Assembly (NCBI RefSeq): GCF_027886475.1
Contig: NZ_CP115670.1
Span: forward strand, 1,860,001 to 1,924,000
Direction of reading: 5' to 3'
From: Corynebacterium sp. SCR221107
Lineage (GTDB): Bacteria; Actinomycetota; Actinomycetes; Mycobacteriales; Mycobacteriaceae
DNA: 64,000 bases
Below the pieces are notes generated by a model. It was not told the DNA's origin. It did not search any database and saw only the letters and a list, made by a program, of their open reading frames with translations. Below, piece by piece: positions 29,148 to 38,093 of this stretch. Made by a program: the position numbers and the translations under genes. Numbering within the stretch: position 1 is the first letter of the stretch; each line of letters starts with the position of its first letter.

Positions 29148-31409
29148 CTAGTCCTCGTTGCTGACCAGTCCGAGGGAGATCTTGCCTCGGTTGTCGATGT
29201 CGAGGATTTCGACCTCAATCTTGTCGCCGACGTTGACAACGTCTTCGACCTTCTCCACTCGCTTGCCGTTGCCCAGCTTGGAGATGTGGACCAATCCATC
29301 GCGGCCGGGAACCAGCGACACGAACGCGCCGAAGGCGGTGGTCTTGACAACAGTGCCGAGGAATCGCTCACCGACCTTCGGCAGCTGAGGATTGGCAATC
29401 GAATTGATCTTCTCGATTGCGGCCTGGGCTGCCTCGCCGCTGGTGGCAGAGACGTAGACGGTGCCATCCTCCTCGATGGAGATGTCCGCACCGGTCTCCT
29501 CGGTGATTTGGTTGATGGTCTTGCCCTTCGGGCCGATGACCTCACCGATCTTGGAAACCGGGACGGTGACCGTGGTGATACGAGGAGCCAACGGGCTCAT
29601 CTCGTCCGGGGTGTCGATGACCTCGGCCATCGTGTCCAAGATGGTGATGCGGGCATCACGAGCTTGTGCCAGTGCGGCGGCGAGCACCTCGGAAGGAATA
29701 CCGTCGAGCTTCGTGTCCAGCTGCAGTGCGGTCACAAACTCAGACGTACCGGCCACCTTGAAGTCCATGTCGCCGAAGGCATCCTCGGCGCCGAGGATGT
29801 CGGTCAGCGCAACATAGCGGGTCTCGCCGTCGACCTCATCGGAGACCAAGCCCATGGCGATGCCGGCCACCGGGGCCTTCAGCGGCACGCCGGCGTTGTA
29901 CAGCGAGAGGGTCGAGGCACACACCGAGCCCATAGACGTCGAGCCGTTTGAGCCCAAAGCCTCAGAGACCTGGCGGATGGTGTACGGGAACTCCTCGCGG
30001 GAAGGAATCACCGGCACGAGCGCGCGCTCGGCGAGCGCGCCGTGCCCGATCTCGCGGCGCTTCGGGGAACCCACACGGCCGGTCTCGCCGGTGGAATACG
30101 GCGGGAAGTTGTAATGGTGGATGTAGCGCTTGGAGGTGGTCGGGGTCAGCGAGTCAATCTGCTGCTCCATCTTGAGCATGTTCAAGGTGGTCACGCCGAG
30201 GATTTGGGTCTCACCGCGCTCGAAGAGGGAGGAACCGTGCGCACGAGGGATGAGGTCAACCTCGACGGAAAGGTCGCGGATGTCGGTAACACCGCGGCCG
30301 TCGATGCGGAACTGCTCGGTGAGGATCTTCTGGCGCACGATCTTCTTCATCACCGCGTTGTAGGCGGCGCGGATTTCCTTGGAGGCGTTCTCATTGTCCT
30401 CGAAGGAATCGATGAGCTCGTCCTCGACCTGCACCATGTACTCGTTGGTGGCCTCGTCGCGCTCCTGCTTGGCCTTGATCGTCAAGAGCTTGGTGAGCTT
30501 GGCCGAAGCCTTCTTCTCCACCGCAGCGTAGACCTCGTCAGTGTAGGCCGGGAACAGCGGGAACTCCTGGGTCTCCTTCGCTGCACGCTCAGCCAGACCA
30601 GCCTGAGCGCGGCACAGCAGCTCGATGAAGGGCTTTGCTGCCTCTAGGCCTGCGGCGACCACGGTCTCCGTCGGCGCAGGGGCTCCGCCAGCGATGCGCT
30701 CGACCACATGCTCGGTGGCACCGGCCTCGACCATCATGATGGCAACGTCTTCGATGGTCTTGTTGCCCTTCTTCTTGGCAACGATGCGTCCTGCGACCAC
30801 GAGCTCGAACAAGGCGGCCTGGTGCTGCTCCTCGGTAGGGAAGGCAACCCACTGCCCTTCTGGGTGCGCCTCATCAGAAATCAGAGCGATGCGTACGCCG
30901 CCGACGGCGCCGGAGGTGGGCAGGCCGGACAGCTGAGTGGCGGCGGAGGCGCCATTGATGGCGACGACGTCGTAGCGGTCGGTGGGGTTCATGGAAAGAA
31001 CCGTCACCACGACCTGCACCTCGTTGCGCAGGCCCTTGACGAAGGTGGGGCGCAGCGGGCGGTCGATCAGACGACACGCCAGAATGGCCTCGGTGGAGGG
31101 ACGGCCCTCACGGCGGAAGAAGGAGCCGGGAATTTGGCCTGCGGCGTACATCCGCTCCTCGACGTCCACGGTTAGCGGGAAGAAGTCGAAGCCTTCACGG
31201 GGCTGCTTTGAGGCCGTGGTGGTGGCGAGCAGCATGGTGTCATCATCCAGGTAGGTGGTGACGGAACCGTCCGCTTGGCGGGCCAATTGCCCAGTCTCAA
31301 AACGGATGGTGCGAGTTCCGAAATCGCCATTATCGATGGTTACGATGGCCTCGGTTACTCCATAATCAGGATCTTCAGAGAACTGAATCTGTCCCTTGGT
31401 GTTGCTCAA
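29148..31409 (-). CDS. pnp: Polyribonucleotide nucleotidyltransferase (PNPase)
   Basis: 3'-5' phosphorolytic exoribonuclease of the RNA degradosome (GpsI in actinobacteria). 753 residues: two RNase PH-like domains (the first includes [29 protein letters not shown] sequence, the second [14 protein letters not shown] and the DDMTLLATTT-like start). A KH domain follows ([21 protein letters not shown]), then a C-terminal S1 domain ([26 protein letters not shown]). AAGGAG precedes the start. It lies downstream of rpsO, the conserved order. Confidence 0.97.
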   Translation of the reverse strand: MSNTKGQIQFSEDPDYGVTEAIVTIDNGDFGTRTIRFETGQLARQADGSVTTYLDDDTMLLATTTASKQPREGFDFFPLTVDVEERMYAAGQIPGSFFRREGRPSTEAILACRLIDRPLRPTFVKGLRNEVQVVVTVLSMNPTDRYDVVAINGASAATQLSGLPTSGAVGGVRIALISDEAHPEGQWVAFPTEEQHQAALFELVVAGRIVAKKKGNKTIEDVAIMMVEAGATEHVVERIAGGAPAPTETVVAAGLEAAKPFIELLCRAQAGLAERAAKETQEFPLFPAYTDEVYAAVEKKASAKLTKLLTIKAKQERDEATNEYMVQVEDELIDSFEDNENASKEIRAAYNAVMKKIVRQKILTEQFRIDGRGVTDIRDLSVEVDLIPRAHGSSLFERGETQILGVTTLNMLKMEQQIDSLTPTTSKRYIHHYNFPPYSTGETGRVGSPKRREIGHGALAERALVPVIPSREEFPYTIRQVSEALGSNGSTSMGSVCASTLSLYNAGVPLKAPVAGIAMGLVSDEVDGETRYVALTDILGAEDAFGDMDFKVAGTSEFVTALQLDTKLDGIPSEVLAAALAQARDARITILDTMAEVIDTPDEMSPLAPRITTVTVPVSKIGEVIGPKGKTINQITEETGADISIEEDGTVYVSATSGEAAQAAIEKINSIANPQLPKVGERFLGTVVKTTAFGAFVSLVPGRDGLVHISKLGNGKRVEKVEDVVNVGDKIEVEILDIDNRGKISLGLVSNED

Positions 31410-31515
31410 AACTGACGTCTCCTTGTCAATCAGACGTTGTGTCGGTGGTCATCGGTGCCACCTTTTACCAATTCTTAATAGTTTTCGAATTTGCAACTTT
31501 GGGAAGTTTAGCACG

Positions 31516-31558
31516 AAAAAACCCGCAAATCAGCACTACAAAGTGTGATTCGCGGGTT
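31516..31558 (-). terminator. Terminator between rpsO and pnp
   Basis: Minus strand stem AACCCGC (31552-31558) with GCGGGTT (31520-31526), extended by GAATCA/TGATTT pairing, followed by TTTTTTCG. It should stop most rpsO transcripts, so pnp probably has its own promoter at 31410-31510. Confidence 0.85.
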
Positions 31559-31660
31559 GTGAGGTACTCGCACCCTAATAGGCGAGTGCGCGGTATTGCT
31601 CAAGCACTGCATTGGGCAGTCCCTTAAGCATCCTCAAATAAGGCCACAAGCCTTGATTGC

Positions 31661-31930
31661 TTAGCGACGCAGACCCAGGCGGGAGATGAGGTCACGGTAG
31701 CGATCAACGTTGTTAGCAGCCAAGTACTTCAGCAGGCCACGACGGCGACCAACAAGAAGCAGCAGACCACGACGGGAGTGGTGATCGTGCTTGTGGAACT
31801 TCAGGTGCTCGGTCAGGTTGTTGATACGGGTGGTCAGCAGCGCAACCTGAGCCTCCGGGGAACCGGTGTCGGTCTCGTGCAGGCCGTACTCGGCGAGGAT
31901 GGACTTCTTCTGCTCAGCGGACAATGCCAT
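31661..31930 (-). CDS. rpsO: Ribosomal protein S15
   Basis: 89-residue small-subunit protein that binds 16S rRNA at the central domain junction. Starts [26 protein letters not shown], with the S15 signature stretch from [19 protein letters not shown] to [12 protein letters not shown]. The ATG at 31930 is the family start; an 11-codon extension is not used. The gene order rpsO-pnp is widely conserved, but a strong terminator stands between them here. Confidence 0.98.
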   Translation of the reverse strand: MALSAEQKKSILAEYGLHETDTGSPEAQVALLTTRINNLTEHLKFHKHDHHSRRGLLLLVGRRRGLLKYLAANNVDRYRDLISRLGLRR

Positions 31931-32060
31931 GAGTAGTACTCCTATAAATATTTCAGTCCACATGAAAAAATTCGCAAGTTTTCAACCTGCGGCTTCGAAC
32001 TGCTGTGGACCGCAGTAGAAAAGCTCAGAGAATACTAACACAACCTCGCTCATTATTCCA

Positions 32061-32522
32061 CTAGGAAACGGTCGGCTCGATGAAGCGGCGGACGCTATAG
32101 CGAAGATCATCGGCCATGTTGATTGCCTGCGCCGTGTGTTCGTGATCGGCTGCGGTATCGAGGAGGGTCTTGGCATTAAAGAGCTGGGTTTGCATCTTTC
32201 TGATGGCCACCATGTCATCTTGCAGGTCCGTCCCGATACCTCGGGTGACAACGAGCAGGTCCCACTGGGAAATCAAGGTAGCCAGGTCGGCGCTGGCCTC
32301 GGCCTTGAGCTGCTCGAATTCCTCAAGTGCTGCCTGCTGCTCTTTGACCTGGACCTTCGATTCCTTCGCCAACATTATCGCTCGATAGACGCTGACGAAG
32401 GCTAGGACGACTAGCACACCACCGAGCAAGTAGAGGGCGAGGGTAAGCGCCCACATCAACAATGACAGAGCCACTGCGATGAGAATGAGCATGGCGCAAC
32501 CGGAATTTCCGCGGCTTCTCAT
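32061..32522 (-). CDS. Small membrane protein with coiled-coil tail, unknown function
   Basis: 153 residues. Two adjacent hydrophobic stretches near the N-terminus (CAMLILIAVALSLLMWALTLALYLLGGVLVVLAFV, in pieces about residues 9-45) are followed by a charged, helical tail (KVQVKEQQAALEEFEQLKAEASADL). I do not recognise a family. The start overlaps the stop of the next upstream gene by 4 nt (32519-32522), so the two are translationally coupled and probably form a membrane complex (inference). Confidence 0.7.
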   Translation of the reverse strand: MRSRGNSGCAMLILIAVALSLLMWALTLALYLLGGVLVVLAFVSVYRAIMLAKESKVQVKEQQAALEEFEQLKAEASADLATLISQWDLLVVTRGIGTDLQDDMVAIRKMQTQLFNAKTLLDTAADHEHTAQAINMADDLRYSVRRFIEPTVS

Positions 32523-32827
32523 GATGACAGGCTCCTTTGCAGCTCAGCTGCACCTTCAAAACACAGCACTCCGAGGAGGACTAAGCCGACAAAGGCGACC
32601 ACCGCCAGAATGTAATAGGTGTACCACGCAGCCGGCGCCTTCATCTGATCAAGGGCAAGCCCCACTTTCTTGATGCCGTGCGCCACCTGGACACGTTCGC
32701 CTTCATTGAGGATGAGCTTGCGCTTTTGCCGGAGCCACGCGACCGAAGACGCCGTAAGGGCCTCCTCAGCCGCAGCTTTCGGGAGGTTCTCGTTACTGCT
32801 TTCTGATAAGGGGATGGGAATGACCAT
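32519..32827 (-). CDS. Small single-span membrane protein, unknown function
   Basis: 102 residues: a soluble, basic N-terminal part (AWLRQKRKLILNEGERVQVAHGIKKVG) then one hydrophobic helix (YYILAVVAFVGLVLLGVLCF, about residues 70-89) and a short tail. No family recognised. First gene of a two-gene unit with the coiled-coil membrane protein. It lies between the nucleoside hydrolase and rpsO on the same strand. Confidence 0.7.
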   Translation of the reverse strand: MVIPIPLSESSNENLPKAAAEEALTASSVAWLRQKRKLILNEGERVQVAHGIKKVGLALDQMKAPAAWYTYYILAVVAFVGLVLLGVLCFEGAAELQRSLSS

Positions 32828-33075
32828 GACTTACATATCTAGCACCACCCCACGACACCCGCAGCACGAATGCGAACAAGGATTCGCCAAGGTGCCATCA
32901 CACCCCGCGCTCCCCCACCACACATAGTGTCTAAGGCCAAGCTCTTGGCGCGATTGTCGAAAATATCATCGCTATCGTCCCCCATTCCCCACAGGTGGTG
33001 TGCAGGGGCGTTTTGTGCTTGCGACGCCTAACGGTGGCGTCACCAAGCGAATCGATAGCCTATTGGCTTAACCAA

Positions 33076-34029
33076 CTACTGGCCCGAGGCAACGCGCCCA
33101 ATGCGGGTCATGAACTCCTCGAGGAAGCGGGAAACATCCACGCCGACTGCCACCTTGGCATTCTTGTGCGGATCGTTGAGCCGGGTCTCATCGCCAATGG
33201 TCCGGCCCCTGGTTGCGCCTTCGGTATCCACCTTCAAGTTGATCGGCAGCAAGGTGACCAGGCTGGGGTCGACCGCAACGCCGACTGCCAGCGGATCGTG
33301 CAGGCCACAGCCGCCCAGGTGCGGCGCGGTGGTGTCGTAGGCCTTGATGTAATAATCGGTGGCATCGGCAAGGAAGGTACCCGCCGGGGTTCCCAGCGCA
33401 CGCCACTGCTTGGTCTCCTTGTAGGTGAGCAGGGTTTGCAGGGTCACGTCCAAGCCAATCATGGTGATGTCGGCGGTCTTACGCACCATGATGTCGGCAG
33501 CCTCGGGATCCTGGTTAATATTGGCTTCCGCCCATGGCGCCACGTTTCCCGGCACAGTCAGCGCGCCACCCATGAACACGATGTGCGCGTTGTCGGCGAA
33601 GCTGGGGTCTTTCTCGATCGCGGTTGCGATGTTGGTCATGGCACCCGTGGGGATGATGATGAGCTCATCGCCGTAGGTATGGACGGACTCAATCAGGAAG
33701 TCCACCGCGGATTTTTCCTGTACCTTTGCCGCAGCGTCGGCTACAGCCACTTCCCCGATGCCATTGTGCCCGTGGATGAAGGCAGAAATTTCCAGTACCT
33801 CAAATGAGTCCTTGGCCAGCGCGTGAGGCTCACCGACGAATACCGGAATGTCCGGGCGTCCGAACAACTCGAGGAGGGCTAGGTCGTTGCGGGCACCGTC
33901 TTCAACGAGCACGTTACCGTAGGTAGCGGTGATGCCGATGAGCTCAAGCTCAGGCGAACCAAGCGCATAAGCCAAGGCAAGCGCGTCATCGATGCCGGTG
34001 TCGAGGTCGAGGATTACTTTCTTTGCCAT
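33076..34029 (-). CDS. Nucleoside hydrolase (IunH family)
   Basis: Hydrolyses the N-glycosidic bond of ribonucleosides for base salvage. 317 residues. The calcium-binding signature at the N-terminus, DLDTGIDDA (aspartates at residues 8, 10 and 15), is intact, as is the later IIPTGAMTNIATAI and the active-site histidine context GLHDPLAV. Whether it prefers purine or pyrimidine nucleosides cannot be read from sequence. It is 93 bp downstream of ribF on the same strand. Confidence 0.92.
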   Translation of the reverse strand: MAKKVILDLDTGIDDALALAYALGSPELELIGITATYGNVLVEDGARNDLALLELFGRPDIPVFVGEPHALAKDSFEVLEISAFIHGHNGIGEVAVADAAAKVQEKSAVDFLIESVHTYGDELIIIPTGAMTNIATAIEKDPSFADNAHIVFMGGALTVPGNVAPWAEANINQDPEAADIMVRKTADITMIGLDVTLQTLLTYKETKQWRALGTPAGTFLADATDYYIKAYDTTAPHLGGCGLHDPLAVGVAVDPSLVTLLPINLKVDTEGATRGRTIGDETRLNDPHKNAKVAVGVDVSRFLEEFMTRIGRVASGQ

Positions 34030-34122
34030 CGTGGGGTCTTTTTCCTTGTGTGGAGTTTCGAAATAGCTGACGGAATTGAATTGTCGCGCAGGGCGAAAGG
34101 CGGTCTTTCCCCCTGGAAGCCT

Positions 34123-35088
34123 TTAGGCGTCGGCAAGCGCCTTGCGCACTTGTGCCACATCGTTGTTGATCGCCTCGAGGAGCTCTTCAACGCTGGAGAA
34201 CTTCTCCATTCCGCGCACGAAGTCCACAAACTCAACGACCACGGTGTGCCCGTAGAGGTCGGCGGAGCGATCCAACACGAAAGATTCCACGCTGCGGCGT
34301 TCATCGCCGAAGGTGGGGTTATGTCCCACGGAAATCGCCGCCATGTAGCGCACATCATGTTCCATGTCGCCGTCGATAGGCGCCGGGGAGACGACGCGAA
34401 GCCAGCCGGCGTAGACGCCGTCGGCAGGCAGTGCAACCGAGTCCGGGAAATAGAGGTTCGCCGTGGGGAAGCCCAGCTCCTTGCCACCGCGGCCCGCGCC
34501 ACGCACGACTTGCCCCTTCACGGAGTAGGCGCGCCCCAGCGCCCAGTTGGCGCGCTTGACATCGGAGGCGGCGAGGCAGTTTCGGATCAGCGTGGAACAC
34601 AACACGGTACCGTCTTCTGCCAACAGCGGAAGCACCTCGATTTCCACGCCGTATTTTTCACCCAGCTGCTTGAGGGTATCGGTCGTGCCCGCCGCCTTGT
34701 AACCAAAGGTGAAGTTCTCCCCCACCACCACGACCCGTGCATGCAAGGTGTCCATGAGGACCTGAGTGAAAAACTCCTCCGGTTCCAGGCGGGCCATGTC
34801 GGCATTGAAGCTCAAGGCCAACATGTGCTCCACCCCGAGCTCGTCGGCGAGGTCGGCACGCTCTCGCACCGAGCCCAGCATCGGGGGCATGCGATCCGGG
34901 CGCAAAATGGCCAAGGGGTGCGGGTTGAAGGTCAACAAGATGCTGGGCACACCGAGTTCGGTTGCCCTGGTTGTTGCCTTGGCGATAAGCGTCCGGTGTC
35001 CGCGGTGAATCCCGTCGAATACGCCGATGGTGACCACTGATGCATCAAGGGATGCGGGTACTTCTTCTAGTCCGTGCCAGATATCCAC
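34123..35088 (-). CDS. ribF: Bifunctional riboflavin kinase / FAD synthetase RibF
   Basis: Makes FMN and FAD. N-terminal adenylyltransferase domain (GVFDGIHRGHR nucleotide-binding motif, then FNPHPLAIL) and C-terminal flavokinase domain (GRGGKELGFPTANLYFP). GTG 35088 is preferred (protein 321 aa): a -10 TAGGCT (35096-35101, minus strand) lies exactly 7 nt upstream. An ATG at 35121 would overlap the truB start codon. A G-variant repeat copy (34128-34138) lies at the extreme C-terminus. Confidence 0.95.
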   Translation of the reverse strand: MDIWHGLEEVPASLDASVVTIGVFDGIHRGHRTLIAKATTRATELGVPSILLTFNPHPLAILRPDRMPPMLGSVRERADLADELGVEHMLALSFNADMARLEPEEFFTQVLMDTLHARVVVVGENFTFGYKAAGTTDTLKQLGEKYGVEIEVLPLLAEDGTVLCSTLIRNCLAASDVKRANWALGRAYSVKGQVVRGAGRGGKELGFPTANLYFPDSVALPADGVYAGWLRVVSPAPIDGDMEHDVRYMAAISVGHNPTFGDERRSVESFVLDRSADLYGHTVVVEFVDFVRGMEKFSSVEELLEAINNDVAQVRKALADA

Positions 35089-35095
35089 GCCCAAT

Positions 35096-35112
35096 AGCCT
35101 ACGACATAGACT
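35096..35112. promoter_or_regulatory. Back-to-back leaderless promoters of ribF and truB
   Basis: Minus-strand -10 TAGGCT (35096-35101) for ribF and plus-strand -10 TAGACT (35107-35112) for truB are only 5 bp apart. Each is followed by exactly 7 nt and a start codon (GTG 35088 and ATG 35120). Thirty-one bp separate the two start codons, so the -35 region of each lies over the start of the other. Confidence 0.65.
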
Positions 35113-35119
35113 GGTGTTC

Positions 35120-36016
35120 ATGAATGATCCCCTTGCAACTTCGGGTCTCGTAGTGGTGGATAAACCCGCCGGAATGACCTCTCACGATGTGGTTTCTCGC
35201 CTCCGTCGCTATTTCCACACCAAGAAAGTCGGCCACTCCGGCACCCTCGATCCCATGGCAACGGGGGTGCTCGTGTTGGGAATTGAACGCGGCACGAAGT
35301 ACTTGGCGCATATGGTCACTGACACCAAATCCTATGCGGCAACGATCCGCCTCGGTGCGGCAACCACCACCGATGACCGCGAGGGCGAGGTTGTTTTTGA
35401 AAAAAGCGCAGCCGACCTCAACGACGAGCGCATCAAGGAAGAAATCGACTCACTCACCGGCACCATCATGCAAAAACCGGCTGCAGTCAGCGCCATCAAG
35501 ATCGATGGTAAGCGCGCGCACCAACTCGTCCGCGAAGGCGTAGCGGTTGATATTCCCGCACGCCCCGTGACGATTTTCCGCTTTGATGTGTTAGAAACTC
35601 GGCGTGAAGGGGCGTTTGTCGACCTCGACGTCGAGGTCGATTGCAGTTCTGGGACGTATATCCGCTCCCTCGCCCGCGATCTGGGACTCGCGCTGGGCAC
35701 CGGCGGGCATCTCACCGCACTGCGTCGCACGGCGGTCGGCCCGTTTACGCTTGCCGACGCCTATCGGCTCGAAGAACTCGAGGACAATCCGCGCCTGTCG
35801 CTGAGCCTTGACGAGGCGCTCACGCGCACCTATCCCGTGTTCTCGGCCACCGCGCAGGAGGCGGAAGCACTCGCTATGGGCAAATGGCTCGAACCCCGCG
35901 GCCTTGACGGCATTCACGCTGCGGTGGGACCCGATGGCAAGGCGATCGCACTCATCAAGGAAAAGGGAAAGCGCCTATCGACCATCTTTGTCGCACGCCC
36001 ATCCACGCTTTCCTAG
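35120..36016 (+). CDS. truB: tRNA pseudouridine-55 synthase TruB
   Basis: Converts U55 in the T-loop of tRNAs to pseudouridine. 298 residues; catalytic aspartate D44 in GTLDPMATGVL, with KPAGMTSHDVV and the GKRAHQLVREG segment. C-terminal region resembles a short PUA domain. ATG 35120 (MNDPLATSG) is placed 7 nt after a -10 TAGACT, so the message is probably leaderless. A longer frame to 35027 would run through ribF. Divergent from ribF. Confidence 0.96.
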   Translation: MNDPLATSGLVVVDKPAGMTSHDVVSRLRRYFHTKKVGHSGTLDPMATGVLVLGIERGTKYLAHMVTDTKSYAATIRLGAATTTDDREGEVVFEKSAADLNDERIKEEIDSLTGTIMQKPAAVSAIKIDGKRAHQLVREGVAVDIPARPVTIFRFDVLETRREGAFVDLDVEVDCSSGTYIRSLARDLGLALGTGGHLTALRRTAVGPFTLADAYRLEELEDNPRLSLSLDEALTRTYPVFSATAQEAEALAMGKWLEPRGLDGIHAAVGPDGKAIALIKEKGKRLSTIFVARPSTLS

Positions 36017-36316
36017 CCCGGCTTAAGGACCGTTTCTCCTCCCACGGCCACATTAAGAATCCCCTCCCCTTCCACCCGCGCAGGTGGTCACCCCCGGCTC
36101 GCCCTAGGGCTGCGCGAAAGTGGAAAATCAACGCAACGTAGAGGTGATCTGCGCTGACGCAGACTACCCGCAGCGGCGAATTCCGCACCCCGTCAGGCAA
36201 AGATTCGCAAGCATGAGAATCGCAGGATCCCTCGTCAAGGCGACGAGCCGGTGCAGGAGGCAAGCACGTCGCCTCCCTCAATCAGGCCCGATACGCCCGC
36301 CCGACAATCGCCGTTA
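36017..36316. other. Convergent intergenic region truB / pptT
   Basis: 300 bp. A GGCGACG...CGTCGCC hairpin near 36239-36274 could terminate the pptT transcript, although no long T-run follows. C-rich near truB. No gene. Confidence 0.35.
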
Positions 36317-36973
36317 CTAGACCACCGCGGTAGTGGCCACGATGTAGCCGTCTTGAATCATCCACTTGCCTTCGATAAACGGCACCGGTGTCGGGCGAAC
36401 AAGGAGGTAAGAAACAAAGGTGCCGTCATCGCGGATATCGATCTCTGCCTGTTCAAAACCCAGCCACCGACGAGTCAGAGGAAACCACGCCTTGTAGGTG
36501 GCTTCCTTCGCACAAAACAACAAGCGATCAGCGCATTCGACGCCCTTGTCTTTGAGGTAATCCAACTGGGCGAGCTCACTGACGCGCGAGATCGATCCCA
36601 AAACCCCCTCGGGAAGTGGCTCAGCTATTTCCGCGTCAAGGCCCATGGAGCGGACCAACAACCGCGGGGCAACAACGGCGGCGCGCAGGCCGTCGGTATG
36701 CGTAAGCGAGCCCGACACCGATGCCGGCCACAGCGGCATTCCCCGTTCCCCACGCAGGATCGGCTCCCCGGTGTCGCGATCGAGTTTCTTCAGCGCCTGA
36801 TGCGCACACCACCGCGCATCGCCAAATTCCGCCTTGCGGACGTCGACCGCATGGGCGACTAGCGCCCGCTCCAAGGGGTGCAAACCGTGGAAATTGCTCA
36901 GATCGGGGTGGTCCTTGTCGACCTTTTTCACAACGAACTGTGCGCTGGAGGGAAAAAGCTTGGCATCAAGCAT
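36317..36973 (-). CDS. pptT: 4'-phosphopantetheinyl transferase, PptT-like
   Basis: Transfers phosphopantetheine from CoA to acyl- and peptidyl-carrier proteins (in corynebacteria, type I fatty-acid synthase and the mycolate condensase). 218 residues from ATG 36973. The Mg2+ motif is GLDAE (111-115), and the second motif FCAKEATYKAW (K156, E157, K161) fits the W/F-x-x-KE-A-x-x-K pattern. The start codon overlaps the stop of the upstream hydrolase by one base (TGATG), so the enzymes are produced together. Confidence 0.93.
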   Translation of the reverse strand: MLDAKLFPSSAQFVVKKVDKDHPDLSNFHGLHPLERALVAHAVDVRKAEFGDARWCAHQALKKLDRDTGEPILRGERGMPLWPASVSGSLTHTDGLRAAVVAPRLLVRSMGLDAEIAEPLPEGVLGSISRVSELAQLDYLKDKGVECADRLLFCAKEATYKAWFPLTRRWLGFEQAEIDIRDDGTFVSYLLVRPTPVPFIEGKWMIQDGYIVATTAVV

Positions 36974-37788
36974 CACTTCACCTCCATGACTGGAATCGGC
37001 CACTGTCGATCCTCGGGCAATCGTCCCCACTCACGCGGATAACCCAAAGAGACCTCCTCGTGGACGATGCCATCGACGTTCACAGTCCCCGGCATGTGCA
37101 GGTGCCCATAGACCACGCGCTGGGCGTTGTAACGCTGCGCCCAGGTGCGGGTGTGACGGGTCCCGCACCACAGCCCGATTTCTTTCAAACGCAATTGATT
37201 GACCGGCTCCACCACCAGTGGCCAGTGGTTAATGAGGATCGTCGGTCCTTGCACACGCGATAGCCTGCGCACTGAATAGGCCAGGCGATCCCAACACCAC
37301 GCACGCACGTCGACGAAGGGCGCGATGGCAAATTCGTCGGTAAGCATAACCTGCTTGTCGCGGGCAGCCTGCACCGCCTGCTCCACAGTCAGTTCCTGCG
37401 GCTTGAAGGAATAGTCGTACAAGGTAAACAAGGGCACGAGGGTGACGCCGCCAAAAACCGGATACGGATCCTCAGGTGTTAACACATCGATGCGACGGCA
37501 GCCTTCCACAAGCTCGTCGTATTTCGCTCGCCCCTGATGGCGGTCAGTGGAACGAGAAAACAGCTCATGATTGCCGGGCACCCAGATCACCCGCGCGAAA
37601 CGCTTCCGCAACGTATTGAGCACCTGCAACACCAGCTCAGTACGCTCGGCAACGTCACCAGCCACGATGAGCCAATCGCCCGGATCCTTCGGCTGGATAG
37701 CGTCGATCCACGGGGCGTTAGCCTTCACCGCCGCGTGCAAATCCGCGACGGCCCACAGTGTCTGCGTCACCGCAACCGCACCTTTCAA
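36973..37788 (-). CDS. Metallophosphoesterase, PptH-like
   Basis: 271 residues with the calcineurin-like metallophosphoesterase motifs in order: D-x-H (D16, H18), GD (44-45), GNHE (72-75), NHWP and GHLH. The position directly upstream of pptT matches mycobacterial Rv2795c, called PptH, which removes phosphopantetheine from carrier proteins and so opposes PptT. The same role is likely here but is inferred from context. The start could also be at GTG near residue 7 (VTQTLWAV). Confidence 0.88.
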   Translation of the reverse strand: MKGAVAVTQTLWAVADLHAAVKANAPWIDAIQPKDPGDWLIVAGDVAERTELVLQVLNTLRKRFARVIWVPGNHELFSRSTDRHQGRAKYDELVEGCRRIDVLTPEDPYPVFGGVTLVPLFTLYDYSFKPQELTVEQAVQAARDKQVMLTDEFAIAPFVDVRAWCWDRLAYSVRRLSRVQGPTILINHWPLVVEPVNQLRLKEIGLWCGTRHTRTWAQRYNAQRVVYGHLHMPGTVNVDGIVHEEVSLGYPREWGRLPEDRQWPIPVMEVK

Positions 37789-38093
37789 TTGGACTCAAAT
37801 ACTTCCACATCATCTCATCACGCCATTTGACAACGAACGAACGACGTGCGATTTACCCCAACTTCGACCGTCACAATGAGGATCGACAGCTGGGAAGCTC
37901 CGCCATGGTTCCGGCACCAAGGCACTCGATAGCCGACTCCGCACGCCCACAAGCGCACCCGGATCTGGAACGAATCCAATTCGCCTGGGATTTAACTCGC
38001 AATGCCTGCGGGTGCGGCGTGCAACGATGCCCACTCCAGCTAAGGTTGCCCAACGACGCTTGACGGTGCGCACGCCTTGCGGGGCCACGCCCG
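37789..38093. other. Interval between the MATE gene and pptH
   Basis: 305 bp. It should hold the pptH promoter. I see no gene and no strong hairpin. Confidence 0.35.

Noticed and set aside
33013..33026. GCTTGCGACG upstream of the nucleoside hydrolase as a repeat copy
   Set aside because: It lacks one C relative to the motif, so I excluded it from the count.
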